Source of the DNA: Ancylostoma caninum
Taxonomy: Eukaryota > Nematoda > Chromadorea > Rhabditida > Ancylostomatidae
Assembly (NCBI GenBank): GCA_037903475.1
Contig: JBAJFG010000367.1
Span: 179,591-243,590, forward strand
Length of the DNA: 64,000 nt
Direction: 5' to 3'
The translations under genes were made by a program, and so were the position numbers. The notes under the pieces were generated by a model. The model was given only the letters and a program-made list of their open reading frames with translations, did no database searches and was not told where the DNA came from. The stretch's first letter is position 1; each line of letters starts with the position of its first letter. Shown here piece by piece: positions 34,621 through 45,529 of this stretch.

Positions 34621-35632
34621 AAATTTTTGACTTCGAAAGAAAAATGTCATGTCGAGGAAAAGAAAACCATTTCTTCCTGGTTTTCAATGGGTTGAATGAA
34701 AGCATCTGTTGCTTCAATGAAAGCATCTGTTGCTGTTCGAAGCGTAAGCTCTTGGAATTCAAAATCGGAAGATCATTATCGAATGGGCTCTTGGAGAGCC
34801 ACTTCGCTGATGCTGTCAATGTGCGGCCCGACGTTATCATAGGGTAGGACGACTAGACCATTGCGATTGAATCGTTTTATGTGAATCATCTTATCCAAAG
34901 AGTACGTTTGAGAGAGATCGTCAATGTCATATAATTCCCCTCGAGCAATTCCCAGGCCATCGTGAAGAAAATTCGTTGGATTCTTGTGATCGAGGCCAAA
35001 TATCTTCTTTGGACTTAGAAGATCGCTACTGAGCGGTTGTTCTGAGCAGTCTTCTGAAAACAGGTCTTTTGAGCAGTTTTGGTGGCCAGTTTCAACTGAG
35101 TGCTAGAAAAGCGGTAGTGTGGTTGCACAATACAAATCGTAGATTTGAATACTCAAATGGAAAACGTGAGTTGTTGGTTTTAAAAGGAATGATTGTATAA
35201 TCCTTTTCGAGGACGAATAGCTCTTTAGAATCTCATATGACATATACCTAAAAGTTAACAAATGAATGGGAGGAGAAATCTACACAGTTTATTCAAGTGA
35301 TAGTGAGCACTAGTGGAAGGATCATGGATGCGCAGTCCACTCATAATCAAGCACGATATTTGATACTATTCAACCACACCGCTCACTTTCAGTCTACGGA
35401 TACACCAATACTCACTCTATTCTGAATGCCCTATTACTGAAAAAGAGCACAAGGACTTTGTTCACACCCAATACATAAACACAGACATAAACGTATCACT
35501 TTTATATTTACAACAGTCAGCGGCGGACGCAAGGAACGGAGAGGGGGCAAGCGATTGTTAGAGATATGCAGCAAACGAAGATTGAAGAAACTATAAGAAT
35601 GTGTTTTCATTGGCTGTAAAGTGGTTACGATG

Positions 35633-36915
35633 TACAGGGTGGCTGAAAAGTATTGGCGCATCTTCTGACGCTGCTCTCTCACAGTTCAACTGGATCAGAG
35701 GAGAATCATTTTGTGTATTGTTGTAGCAGGTTTTATGTACTTTCTTTTTTTTCCTAGTTAGCATTGTAGTTTTATTCTCATCGGTCGGCAATCGTTCAAC
35801 TGGTGACAAGTGAATTGAAGGCGTCATGGATTGCGTATCGTTTAAAAGTGCCGGTGAAAGTGAACGAACGGTCCGGAGAATTGTGGTGCAATGGAAATCA
35901 GAAGGAAATATCGATGCCAAGAGAAAACCAGGTCGGCCTCCTCCTGTCAACACTCGTAGAAGTCGTACCCTAATCAAAAAAAGAATTTCCGGAATGACGC
36001 GGTGAGGTTCTCCATAGCAAAGAGTTTGAATATTTCTCTGCAAAGTGTGTAGAACATCGTCAAAAGTTCTTTCGGGCTTTGTAGTTATCGTTTGTGTCAG
36101 GGGCAACATTTGACAAAGGATGCCATGCAGAACAGAGTAGCGCGATGTAAGAAGTTGGTTGAATCACTCAAGATACGCGACGTGCAAGACGTTCTTTGAT
36201 AAAACGAGAAAATCTTCAGCATCGAGAAGGCACGCAACCGTCAGAATGATCGGCAACTCATAAGTCCGATGCAGAGAAATGGAAGGAAACGAAAAATCGT
36301 CACACGATCACTCTTTCCAGAAGGATTAATGGTTCGGGCAGCAGTTGGCACCACAGAGAAAACCACGTTGAATTTTACTGAGAAAAACGTTAAGATCGAT
36401 GCCAAAACGTATCGGGAGCAAGCCTTGGCTAAAGTTGTAGCCCCATAGAGGCGAACGAACTTTGATGGAATCTTCTAGCAGGATTGAGCTTGTGCACATG
36501 AACCAAAATCGACTGTGGCCTTCCTCGACACTCATGTGCCTGGATATCTAACAAGGGATGAATGGCCTTCGAAGAGCCCTGATCTCACCCCACTGGAATT
36601 CCTCGTTTGAGGCTGTTCACAAGAGGAGTTAAGGGTCGAGAAGATCACCGCCTTGGAGAATCTGCAGCGGGAACTTGTAAAGATATGGGACTATTTAGAT
36701 CAGAACTACCCGCGGAGCACCATCGATGCCGCGGTCCCTCGTTTGAAGGCCTGTGTAAAAACGAAAGATGGCAATTTCAAGCAATTCCCTTCAAATGTTG
36801 TTGTATGTTCCCTTCAAATGTTGTTGTATGTTTACTCTGTTGACATAGAACGTGTAGTTAGACTGCGAAATGTCTGAGAATATAGCGTGCGTAAATACTT
36901 CTCAGCCACCTTGTA
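35633..36915 (+). mobile_element. Tc1/mariner-superfamily transposon, nearly full length
   Basis: Ends TACAGGGTGGCTGAAAAGTA and ...TACTTCTCAGCCACCTTGTA are inverted repeats, with TA at both termini as expected for this superfamily. The 1283-bp length is typical. It sits in a lin-2 intron in the same orientation as the gene, 68 bp before the exon at 36983. Confidence 0.9.
35826..36790 (+). pseudogene. Tc1/mariner-type transposase, inactivated
   Basis: Plus-strand pieces in different frames give an N-terminal helix-turn-helix region (SERTVRRIVVQWKSEGNI), an AT-hook-like KRKPGRPPPVN, a middle part (RCKKLVESLKIRDVQ, then EKTTLNFTEKNVKIDAKTY), and the catalytic C-terminus STVAFLDTHVPGYLTRDEWP, KSPDLTPLEFLV, LDQNYPRSTIDAAVPRLKAC. 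Such enzymes cut transposon ends using a D,D,D/E triad. Here the block equivalent to QQDGAPAH reads QQD-stop-ACAH (stop at about 36485). Another stop follows EFLV (about 36608), and several frameshifts break the rest. The copy cannot make active enzyme. The order of parts matches the family from end to end. Confidence 0.85.
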
Positions 36916-36982
36916 TTGTTATTATGTGTACCTTAATAGGTATTCATTGTTCTGATTTTGTTACCTGATGAATGATATTTAG

Positions 36983-37078
36983 CCACTATGTCCGGCAGTT
37001 GTTGCAAGCCCTCGATAGTCTACACGATGTTGGTATCATACACAGAGACATTCGGCCGCACAATATCGTTCTCGCAAG
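36983..37078 (+). CDS. lin-2: LIN-2/CASK kinase domain exon (catalytic loop)
   Basis: The split Ser codon from the previous exon is completed and the exon reads [20 protein letters not shown] then [11 protein letters not shown], ending at AG|GTGAGC. This is kinase subdomain VIb. Human CASK has [31 protein letters not shown] in register. The HRD motif is intact, but the Lys of HRDxKPxN is Arg here. The Asn that human CASK has replaced by Cys is retained. The exon has 31 full codons plus split codons at both ends, consistent in phase with both neighbours. Confidence 0.97.
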
Positions 37079-40000
37079 GTGAGCACTTTTTTCTACTTCC
37101 ACTATTATTCTGTTGTGTTTGGGTTGCGGTGATACCGTGTATCTCGCCCTTCCACTTCCTTTTTGTTGAGCAGATATAGAAACACACTACATACATCTTC
37201 CGATGTCGAGCACAACGCCTCAACTTTCTAGCTGCATCACATTTGGGCAATGAAACGTCTGGACTGCATAGAAATGCACATCTTCCCATAGCCCATGCTC
37301 AATTCTTCTTTACATCATAGAGGAGTTGAAATCAACAATAATTTTAAAGAAAGGAGGAAAAATCCCGGAAGCATTCATTATTTTTTTGGTATTTTCCTAC
37401 TATCCAATGCCAAAATTATTCATCTTCAAATTCGCAGTTCAGGTCCACTGGACTACACTTTCTACATACTTATCGTCACCTTGTCCACAACCACCGCTAG
37501 CTAACAAAAATCTTTCGGAGACGTTGAGCCAAGTACTTCCTTCATTAAAATGACTTGCGAATGAGGAGCGGGCATGACCTATCTCACTTGGACTATGCTC
37601 TTATCGCATCCTTTATTCAGATCCCGCTGCATTTCTATGCGATGGAACCATTCACGGAATCGCCTTTTGAAAAGGATAATAAGTGCAAAACTTGATCACT
37701 TTTAGTGGGTACAGGAATGAATACGTGAGAGAATCCAAAATACCACTGAGAGTAGGGCTGGATAAGCGTTGACAAACGCTGAAACGTGCGCCCATTATAA
37801 TATCCACCTAAAGAATTCTCCCTACTCCGCACATTGATGCACGACACTTCTTCCGGCATATGATGTGCGAAAGATTATACAGCGGTATTCGTGAAAAAAC
37901 GAGAGTAGAAAGAAATGTGATTTTTGCCCGCAGTCGCTTTTTGTTGTCGCGGGCGTTTCTACTCACCCGTGTGGGTAGAATTGATGTATACGAACCACCA
38001 GAAAGACCAGGACGCGAGTACTAGATCCTCAAATGCCCTTGACGTTATGCACAGTTATAGCTACATACAATGTTGTTATTTTATCATCAAGGAGCACAAC
38101 CTAGCTCAAGTTTGCTTAGAATTCTGGTTCTCTAGCTCAGAAATTAATGTTCTAGCTTTTTCTTCATTTCTCCATGTTACAACAAAAATGGTGATAGAGC
38201 ACCGAGTAGTAACTGGAATGGCATTCATCACGCGTTCATCCCATGAGGTACCTACACCCCCACGGTGACGCCTCACTGGCGCCGACTCGTTCCACTCAAT
38301 GTCAAGATGGATGCGCAAGCTTGTTGTTGAAGAGCTTTCGCTTCTGCGACTTTTGTTTGACCTAATTTCGCTGCAACTTTATATTCTCTCATTATGACTA
38401 ATTCGGCTACAACAATCCACTAAGCGTGATGGTGAGTTCATTAATGATTTTGAATAATAATAACTTGTAGATTTACGACGATACGTTACAATTTTTGCTT
38501 GATTTGGAAATTTCCATGCATTCGCATAGTTTTCTTCATGGTCGTTATATCCCCGCTATTGTACACTATACAATAGTTTGGGAATGCTTTTGATTCTACT
38601 ATTTGATTTTGTTGACGATATTTTATCCCCTGTCATGGTTCCGAGTCTGCGGCTTCTCTTCGCCGTATGAAAGAGAATTCCGCGGTCTTGCTGCCAATGG
38701 AGGGAAGTTTTGACTCAGATATATTGCTAGAGGGTCCGTGCTTTCAGAATTTGCGAACTTGGCTGTGTCCAGGCGGTGTTATTCTTGAATTGCTGCTGTT
38801 TTGAGGATTTGAATGCCTCTTACTGCATTGTGATGCAATCCGGCTATATTTTGTAAGAGCCACTGTCTTAAGGACAGCCACAGCAAAAGTCCCTCCGGTG
38901 CTGCTACCGCCTACAGCCCTGCTATTACTCTACTTTTCTAGGACTGTTCTGTTTTCACTATTCAAGTTTCATTATATGCATATTTATTTATGATCATTCT
39001 TTGTCTGAGGTTGGCCGTCTTTTCATAATTTCGTCAAGGAGAAAATAAAATGGATTCGTGAAAATTTTGCAAAAGAAAACCGCTCCTGGCAGTGGAACTT
39101 ACAGTGGTGATTCTGTAGACACTTGTGTTTGTTTTACGCACTCTAGTGCTTCGAGCTTGTCTAGGATTACCAGTATATTTTAGTTACTTTTTTCACTGCG
39201 TCACCTCAGTTTGGCCACTTGTCGACGCTAGGCACGAAACGCCGAAACGCTGCTGTGCACATGTCTTTAGAGGTCTACTGTTTGTACCTTTCATGCTTTT
39301 GTTTTTCTGCTTTTCTGTTGATGTCATCTCGATCTTCATATTCTCTCCTATGGCTCTGTTATCGTTGATGGCTAGTTTGTCTTTTTAGTACTTTTCGCAG
39401 AATTGCCCTCCAACTTTGACCACATCAGAGTCTCGAAAACGTTTCCACTATCATTGCGTTAGCTTTGAATGGTAGGAACTTCCACGAATATCATCATCAA
39501 AAATAGACTGAGCTGTAATGCAATGTTAAGAAAAGAACTAAATAAAGAGAAGAAGCAACTAATCATGGATGATACCAGGGCCAAGTGAAATTTAAAAAAT
39601 GAAGCAAGAAAGGACAGAAAAGCAAGGAAATTGACAAGATAGCATGGATCTTGCAAAAAGCAGTCTTCTATAAACGTGACCCCAGCAGAAGGAAGATTTT
39701 TGATTAATGCCAAAACAAGGCTAAACTTTGGAGGTATTTGCAATTACCACAGGTAAACTCAATGATGAGTGACGCCCCTAGGCTTTGGCACTAAACATTA
39801 GGCCAATCCCGCAGCAGCGTGTATTGCGGTTGTTGTTAATATGTGAAGAACTACGCTATGGAAATGAACTATCACTGTCACTAATATAAAACTTTGAGTA
39901 ATACCTGTGTTAATTATTGCTGTTTTTATATTGCTAATATTGCTATATTGCTAATCATTTTATTATTTTTGTATGGCTATATAGCTATATTGCTGTATTG

Positions 40001-40478
40001 CTAGTTTTTAGTCCGCATCAGCCTAATGTGGAGCTGCATAGTTCACTTCTCAATAATTTTTTCTCATCGTTTCACAAGCCCACCACACTTTTTCTGTGCA
40101 GTTTTTCTTTGTGTACTAAAGGGTGCGAAAATGCTACTTTTCGCTCAAATGCAATGCCCCTACCTTCTTCCAATGTTTGAACCACTAGCAAGTTCCAAAC
40201 ATTCGGAAATGACAAGGAATTTATTTTCGGCACCTTGTACCCATTTTCCACTCAACTCAAAGAGTGGGACATGTAGGAAAGCGAGAAAGACTGAGCTGAT
40301 AGCTGCCAAAAACTCGGAAGAAGAGCGTCACTAAGTGGAGGTTATTTAGCATTTCACATGGACACTTGCTTTTAACAGCTCATGAGACTTCTATCTATGC
40401 ACAAATATTGAAAATGATTTCAATTTTAGGCTCTCTCAATGAAAAAGTGTTTCATCTGTTTAAATGGATTTTTTCCAG
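37079..40478 (+). other. lin-2: lin-2 intron, 3.4 kb
   Basis: GTGAGC donor, TTTTTTCCAG acceptor. No transposon ends, RNA gene or nested gene was recognised. Around 39910-40010 ATTGCTATATTGCTAATA-type repeats occur. Open frames here (37924-38268, 39125-39388, 39459-39743) are low-complexity or featureless. Confidence 0.7.
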
Positions 40479-40561
40479 CAGGGACAACTCCGCTCCTTTG
40501 AAGTTGTGTGGATTTGGCGTTGCTGTGAAGAAGACGGACTCCAAAGAAAAAATCAGTGGAG
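40479..40561 (+). CDS. lin-2: LIN-2/CASK kinase domain exon (GFG motif)
   Basis: It starts at CAG|CAGGGAC so that the split codon gives Ser, then RDNSAPLKLCGFGVAVKKTD and SKEKISGG, ending G|GTATGC. Human CASK reads SKENSAPVKLGGFGVAI in register, which supports this acceptor over a second CAG three bases on. The canonical DFG Asp of subdomain VII, which coordinates magnesium in ordinary kinases, is Gly here (CGFG), the hallmark of CASK. The linker after GVAV (KKTDSKEKI) is in the variable region. Confidence 0.96.
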
Positions 40562-41807
40562 GTATGCGAGCAACCAGCGAAACAAGTACATTTTGACCGA
40601 GACTCCCAGTGAAGGCTTCTTTATGCGAACGGATCTTGCCCACTCCTGAATATGACGTTCTTTCAGAAAGATGTATGGGATTGAAGTACATTCAGGATGA
40701 CCCAAAACTCTTTGGCCGGTGCTTATCAAGATTTACGGCCATGGCAATTTGAGCAACACTTTCTGCTCTTTACCTTTCATTTCTGAAGCATTTATTGGGT
40801 AGTTCCTAATCGAAATCGATACTATGATCGGATAAAACCCACCACATAGAGACAATAACCATTTACTGAACTGCTCTGCTGTCTTATTGCGCTATTGTGG
40901 GCCTCATCCAAGCCTTCTGATCAGAATAGGGTATTTTCCATCAAGTGGGAGACAAGCAGGTAGAATGGCTGCGTGCCACAAGAAGGTATGAGGTGAGCAA
41001 ACGAACAGGATAACAACTTTGGAGGACATCATAAAGGCAATCAAGTCTGCTGGATGAAATCGCGACCTCAGCGGTTTAGTAGCCCCTGGTTTATACCAGA
41101 ACCGGAGTCAGGGCTAGCTTGAGAATCAGAGTTCTTACGATGCTGTGGGACGACATGGCTTCACAGCTTCATGCTCACAACAAGACTAGATGTTTACTTA
41201 AGAAGGATAGCAAATGTCATATTTGTTTCCAAGGAATTGAGCGTGGACACACCACATCGTTCAAATCGCTGCCCTTCTAGCGGCTCAAACTGAAGTCCTC
41301 TGCTACAGTGTTGGAATTCTGAAAGCCCTTTTCACTTGTATTCTTACCTAGATTTGAGCTCTCAACCCTCTCGAAGAGAACCTGAGAGAAAAATGATTGT
41401 AAAGTGGCGATGTTCACGTGCAAGTCTGCTGAGAGACTTTTTCGCTTCCATTGCGCCAACGAATGTGGACTTGTGATATCTTGCCAGCAATTTTTACTCA
41501 ATCAGCTCTTCTTTGAACTGCTGCTGTAGGTTAAACTCACCCTTGCTCATTATGTAGAGTTTTTACAGCATTTAAAAGTCGGCCAAAGACTTTTGGGTCA
41601 CCCTGTAGAAACAAATAAGATGAAGGAAAGGAAATAAAATTTTTTTAATTTGGTAGAAATTCATACATTTTTTCCACTAGCTTTTTTTGAAGCTAGATTG
41701 AATGTTCTCAAAAATTACTATTATATTTGTGCATGTTAAGTGTCTATCAATATAACAAATGATTTCAATACTCACAGTTTCACATATACACCACGAATGT
41801 CTTTAAG
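40562..41807 (+). other. lin-2: lin-2 intron, 1.25 kb, mostly one TIR element
   Basis: GTATGC donor and CTTTAAG acceptor. The element at 40692-41607 fills nearly three quarters of it. Confidence 0.85.
40692..41607. mobile_element. Mariner-type TIR element, about 916 bp
   Basis: The left end TCAGGATGACCCAAAACTCT with TTGGCCGG is mirrored by the right end GGCCAAAGACTTTTGGGTCA with CCCTGTA. The arms match over about 28 bp. The GGGTGACCCAAAAGT-type terminus is typical of Tc1/mariner families. No transposase motif was recognised in the interior; a 74-codon minus-strand frame (41277-41501) is featureless. Confidence 0.8.
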
Positions 41808-41864
41808 GACGCGTCGGAGTTTACCAGTTTATGGCGCCAGAGGTTGCCGCTGCAGGAGAATATG
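41808..41864 (+). CDS. lin-2: LIN-2/CASK kinase domain exon (APE motif)
   Basis: A 57-bp exon. The split Gly is completed, then RVGVYQFMAPEVAAAGEY and the first base of another Gly, ending at G|GTAGGT. Human CASK reads [21 protein letters not shown]. This is the activation segment end and the conserved APE (subdomain VIII). Without the phase match on both sides an exon this short could be missed. Confidence 0.95.
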
Positions 41865-42522
41865 GTAGGTTTTGAAGTTATACCTATAGCAAATATTTTC
41901 GATTTTCTGTGCTTATCCCAGACTGCGCTCTGGATCAAAATGTACACGTTCAATCTCTTTATCTCGGCTCAAAATGAGACTCCTTTCATCTTTGTCGTTG
42001 CGCTATTGAAATCAGCATTATTAATTGAGAATTATTCGCGGTAAATTTTCACGAATGACTGCAAAACACAGATAAATATAAAACAAACAGCAAAAGTTAT
42101 AGGTTGAAGTGTTGGGGAATGGCACGAGGCGCTGCTGCTTTTTCCTATGGTCACTGGTTTAATTTGCTCACTGGTCCAACCAATCTTTCTATATCTCTGG
42201 GATCTATATAATTATCAGCTCTGTGTGGCAGGATGAAGCGCTGACTTGAGCATCTGTGCACGCCCTCCCCCCGCCTTATAAGTCATTGTAGAGAGCGTTT
42301 ACGTCTGCTATTAGCGTACCTTACAATAGTAGTAGGTTCCTACATAAGTTCCCGCCATTTGAAAAATGTCCACAAAAAACTTTCACATCAAAACCAGCAA
42401 GAGCTATCGATTTAAATTTTAACCACGACTGCCAGGGGTCTTCTTCCATTTCTCGACAGAAGCCCATCTCCTTCGCAGTAGATTTTGGTGAGTTATGTGG
42501 CAGAGAACGGCATTCTGTAATA

Positions 42523-43413
42523 TCAGGTTGGTCCGAAAGTCTTGCACCAAATTTCATACTTTTTTTCAAAAAAAAGTTAACATCATTGTGAATAGGTATC
42601 AATCAACAAAGTAATTACCATTACGATGTATGGCCAACGCTCCACTAGAGCATCAGATCCAGAAGTCAAGAACTCTGACTGCTGCGAGTCAAAGAATCTT
42701 GAAATCTTACTTTTCAGTTTAGCCTGATCATCGAATTTTTCTTCTCGTGAATGCAGCTTCAGTACTCCAAACAAGTGGTGATCAGATGGGGTCAAGTCGG
42801 GAGAATAAGCAGAGTTAAGTAGAATTTCCCAGCCTAGTTCGGCAATTTTCTGGCGAGTAACTTTTGCCACGTGGAGTCGGGCATTGCCATGAAGTGGAGC
42901 AACATGGTCAATTTTTCCACGCTTCGGGCAAGTTGCCTTCAGCAGTTTCTGTAGTTAAGAATTGTAGACTTAGGCGGTCACGATGGTACAGGTGTCAGCA
43001 GTTCTCGATGCAGCATTCCATCGGAATCCCACCAACAGCACAAAAAAGCCTTCTTTTGCGCACTTCTACTTTCGGCTGTTTCGGGAATGGCTCGTCACGC
43101 CGGAGTCAACTTTTCTCTCTTGTATGGTTAACACACATTACCCAACTCTCGTCTCCAGTAATTAGCTGGCGGAGAAAGTTCCTCCTGTGTTTACGCAGCA
43201 GTAAAGACTGGCACACATTCAGTCTTGCATGTTGTGGGGGACACAAGCCGACATCAGTTTTCTGTAAACCAGCGTTTGGAGTTGTCCGGCGATTGTTGTT
43301 CGGCTGCTGCCAGATGTGTTCTACAATTCACATGTAGTGGCATTCTGATTCAATGCCTATGAAATTTTGGATCCTAAAAAATGTATTGGTGCAAAACTTT
43401 CGGACCAACCTAA
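42523..43413 (-). mobile_element. Mariner transposon, internally deleted
   Basis: TA precedes the left end TCAGGTTGGTCCGAAAGT and TA follows the right end ACTTTCGGACCAACCTAA. Both TIRs continue with a TTGCACCAA equivalent. At 891 bp it is shorter than the usual 1.25-1.3 kb mariner, so part of the interior is lost. The transposase runs on the minus strand. Confidence 0.92.
42583..43200 (-). pseudogene. Mariner transposase relic, catalytic Asp lost
   Basis: On the minus strand FLRQLITGDESWVMCVNHT (about 43130-43185) carries the first catalytic Asp. The middle is frameshifted; WWDS-type coding is recognisable near 43020. The main frame then gives HVAPLHGNARLHVAKVTRQK, AELGWEILLNSAYSPDLTPS, DHHLFGVLKLHSREEKFDD and a C-terminal tail with LVERWPY. 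In mariners the second catalytic Asp lies in HDNARPH; here it is HGNARLH (42881-42895), so the active site is broken as well as the frame. SPDLTPSD, with the third Asp, is intact. The N-terminal DNA-binding part is missing. Remaining function is very unlikely. Confidence 0.92.
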
Positions 43414-43575
43414 TATTTCAGGTTACTTACCCTGGCATCTCGGTTCCCCAGTCCTTCTAAGTGGTGTTATGTTGGGCTCAGGTCTGATGTGCACAACACG
43501 CCATTGTCTCCGGAGAGAGTATGATCATAAAAATGAGAGCGCGCAAAATTCTATTAATCTGGCTGAGCAGATAGT

Positions 43576-43628
43576 TGACACTAGCGCACCTTTGGGACGC
43601 TAGAAAGTGGAGTGAGGCAGCCACTTAA
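43576..43628. repeat. Dispersed repeat fragment (inverted partner at 17204)
   Basis: Ending ...AGAAAGTGGAGTGAGGCAGC CACTT, it is the reverse complement of the 17204-17260 segment with few mismatches. Confidence 0.6.
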
Positions 43629-43829
43629 CGTTTATACTGTTTTCAAACTTTCGAAGTCCACAGAAAATTAAGAAGAAGCAAAACTTATCATTAACTGCGC
43701 TCATAATAGGAAATCCGTCCCATAGGCTGCTTATATTCTGCGGATCTGCCTGCTCGGCTATACATACCCGTCATATAACGTTTTCCCGCAGCTGGACGCA
43801 GACACACCCTTCTCAATCGGTGAACTCAT

Positions 43830-44060
43830 ACTTCGGTGTTTCCCCACCATTGTGTGTCGGCGTACCCGTGTTCTACAGGTGCACCCGCATTGGGGCGTTT
43901 TCCACACTACTGAGCTCCAGCGCACTCGTACTCCGTCGGCAAACTAGTGTCCTAGTGTTTTCCATGAAATATTAAGCCCCGGTGCGCCCTTCCTCCATTG
44001 GATTCCCTGTATGCTGGGTTTAAACAATACTGTGCGCCGACGCACCCTCTGTCGTAGAGA
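43830..44060. repeat. Reversed, diverged units of the 60-bp minisatellite
   Basis: GTGTTTCCCCACCATTGTGT, GGGGCGTTTTCCACACTACT, CTAGTGTTTTCCATGAAATA and GGTTTAAACAATACTGTGCG recur about every 55-62 bp, with GTCGGCGTACCC / CCGACGCACCC spacers. The core matches the reverse complement of the 16531-16760 units. Confidence 0.6.
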
Positions 44061-44612
44061 ACACAGTGCAGTTACCTCCATTTGAATTTGATTCAATAAC
44101 AAAAGGCAATTTAGCGTTGGCGAAAACTTCATTATGTATTAAATTTGAGTGTATGTGGTTGATGAGCCTGCTTGGAAAACGCGCATATAAGTGGAGGTAC
44201 CACAGAGAATGGCAATGATACCGAGCCTGTGCTTTCGATTTCTGGTTTCGCTAGTGCAGCATTGTGATGTGACTGATATTTGTCAAATTGACGCCCATGA
44301 AATGGCTTTTTGTTAAGGTTCATTATAAAACTGGTAAATTGACGAAACAGAGAAGAATGTCCTACTTGGTGAGTTGTTATCGAAGTCATGTTCTTTTAGA
44401 TCATGCATCTGTAAGGGTGCTCAGGGAAGGACTCCTAATCATCCCTATGGCAAGAGAAGCATTACATTAATTTGTACACATAAAAATTCGTGGAGTAGAT
44501 TCGCAGAAAATTGCTGTCATCCGCGAAGCCTGCGAATCTGCGCTACGTGGATAACAGTGGTTTCCTTAAGTTGGCCAAAACGCTTTGACTTGGCACGTAC
44601 ATTTTTTTGGTT

Positions 44613-44759
44613 TGGGTTGCCCCAAAAGTAATGTGACACCCAAAAATAACGTGACACACGGATCCTAGTCAAAGCACTGCTTTGCGCTTTTTATATTTTT
44701 CCTCTGGACTTGTATTTCCGAGTTGACTTGCCACGTTACTTTTGAGCCAAATCAACCCA
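44613..44759. mobile_element. Short TIR element (MITE), about 147 bp
   Basis: TGGGTTGCCCCAAAAGTAAT at the left is mirrored imperfectly by ACTTTTGAGCCAAATCAACC at the right. GTGACAC occurs twice near the left end. Too short to code; looks like a deleted DNA transposon. Confidence 0.5.
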
Positions 44760-45529
44760 GAAACAAGGAATGGAGTCGAACTCGGTACGTACAGTCTTTC
44801 TCAAAGATCCTTGCACACGTATGGTCATGCATGTGTGATGTGGCGTGGATGAGCTGACGGGCGGTGCGGCGTGAGACAAGGACTTCTGAGAAAAACTGTA
44901 CGTTTAAATATACTAGTGGCCCCGTAAGTTACGTTAGTGTAGTACGCTCCAAAAACTGTGACAGTAATGACCCAATGTTTTTTTTTCATGTGCGCCAACT
45001 TGTTGTAGGACTAATTTCCTCATATTTGAGATGCGCTACTTCATATTGTTTTAACACAGTTGATTTGTACAAATTTGGTAAATCGCTTGGTAAATCAATC
45101 ATTCAAGTACTCGCTTAGCGTTATCGCTGCGTATGACTATCACATCCCCGTAGTTCAAACAAAACTTATGAAAACAATTTTATATTTCGGTTATGAACAA
45201 GAAAGTTACGAACAAAAACTGACGTCAAAAATCAAATGAGAAGAAAAAATTAACATCAAGACCATCTATTTCCACCCAGTTTCTTTTTCTTTATCGAATC
45301 ACCAATACGACACCACAGAATTGCGTCGAATAAAAAAGTTCCAAACGATGATTATGGCCATCACTTCGGAACACTGTTCTTCTGCACTACCTTGCAATCA
45401 GCAGAATTCGCGCAGTGTCCCAATTTCAAAGAAATGGTTTCTGAACACAAAAAAAATGTTTAAAAAATGTGCTCATAAAAAATGAGATAAGCAGCCATGC
45501 TAACAATAAGCTTTGAGGAGATGACCATG

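Larger units (their letters stand above)
28597..36982 (+). other. lin-2: lin-2 intron, 8.4 kb, repeat-filled
   Basis: GTGCGT donor and ATATTTAG acceptor. It contains the AAACGG-type repeats (28990-29070, 30010-30125), a TIR element at 33854-34620 and a near-complete Tc1/mariner-type relic at 35633-36915, only 68 bp from the acceptor. Short open frames at 30472-31231 have no recognisable motif. No small RNA gene was seen. Confidence 0.85.

Noticed and set aside
35591..36109. 172-codon minus-strand frame as a gene
   Set aside because: It runs antisense over the Tc1/mariner relic and its left terminal repeat; plus-strand motifs (GRPPPVN) explain the region.
43030..43337. Plus-strand frame 42864-43337 as a gene
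   Set aside because: It is the antisense of the mariner transposase relic, whose motifs are clear on the minus strand.
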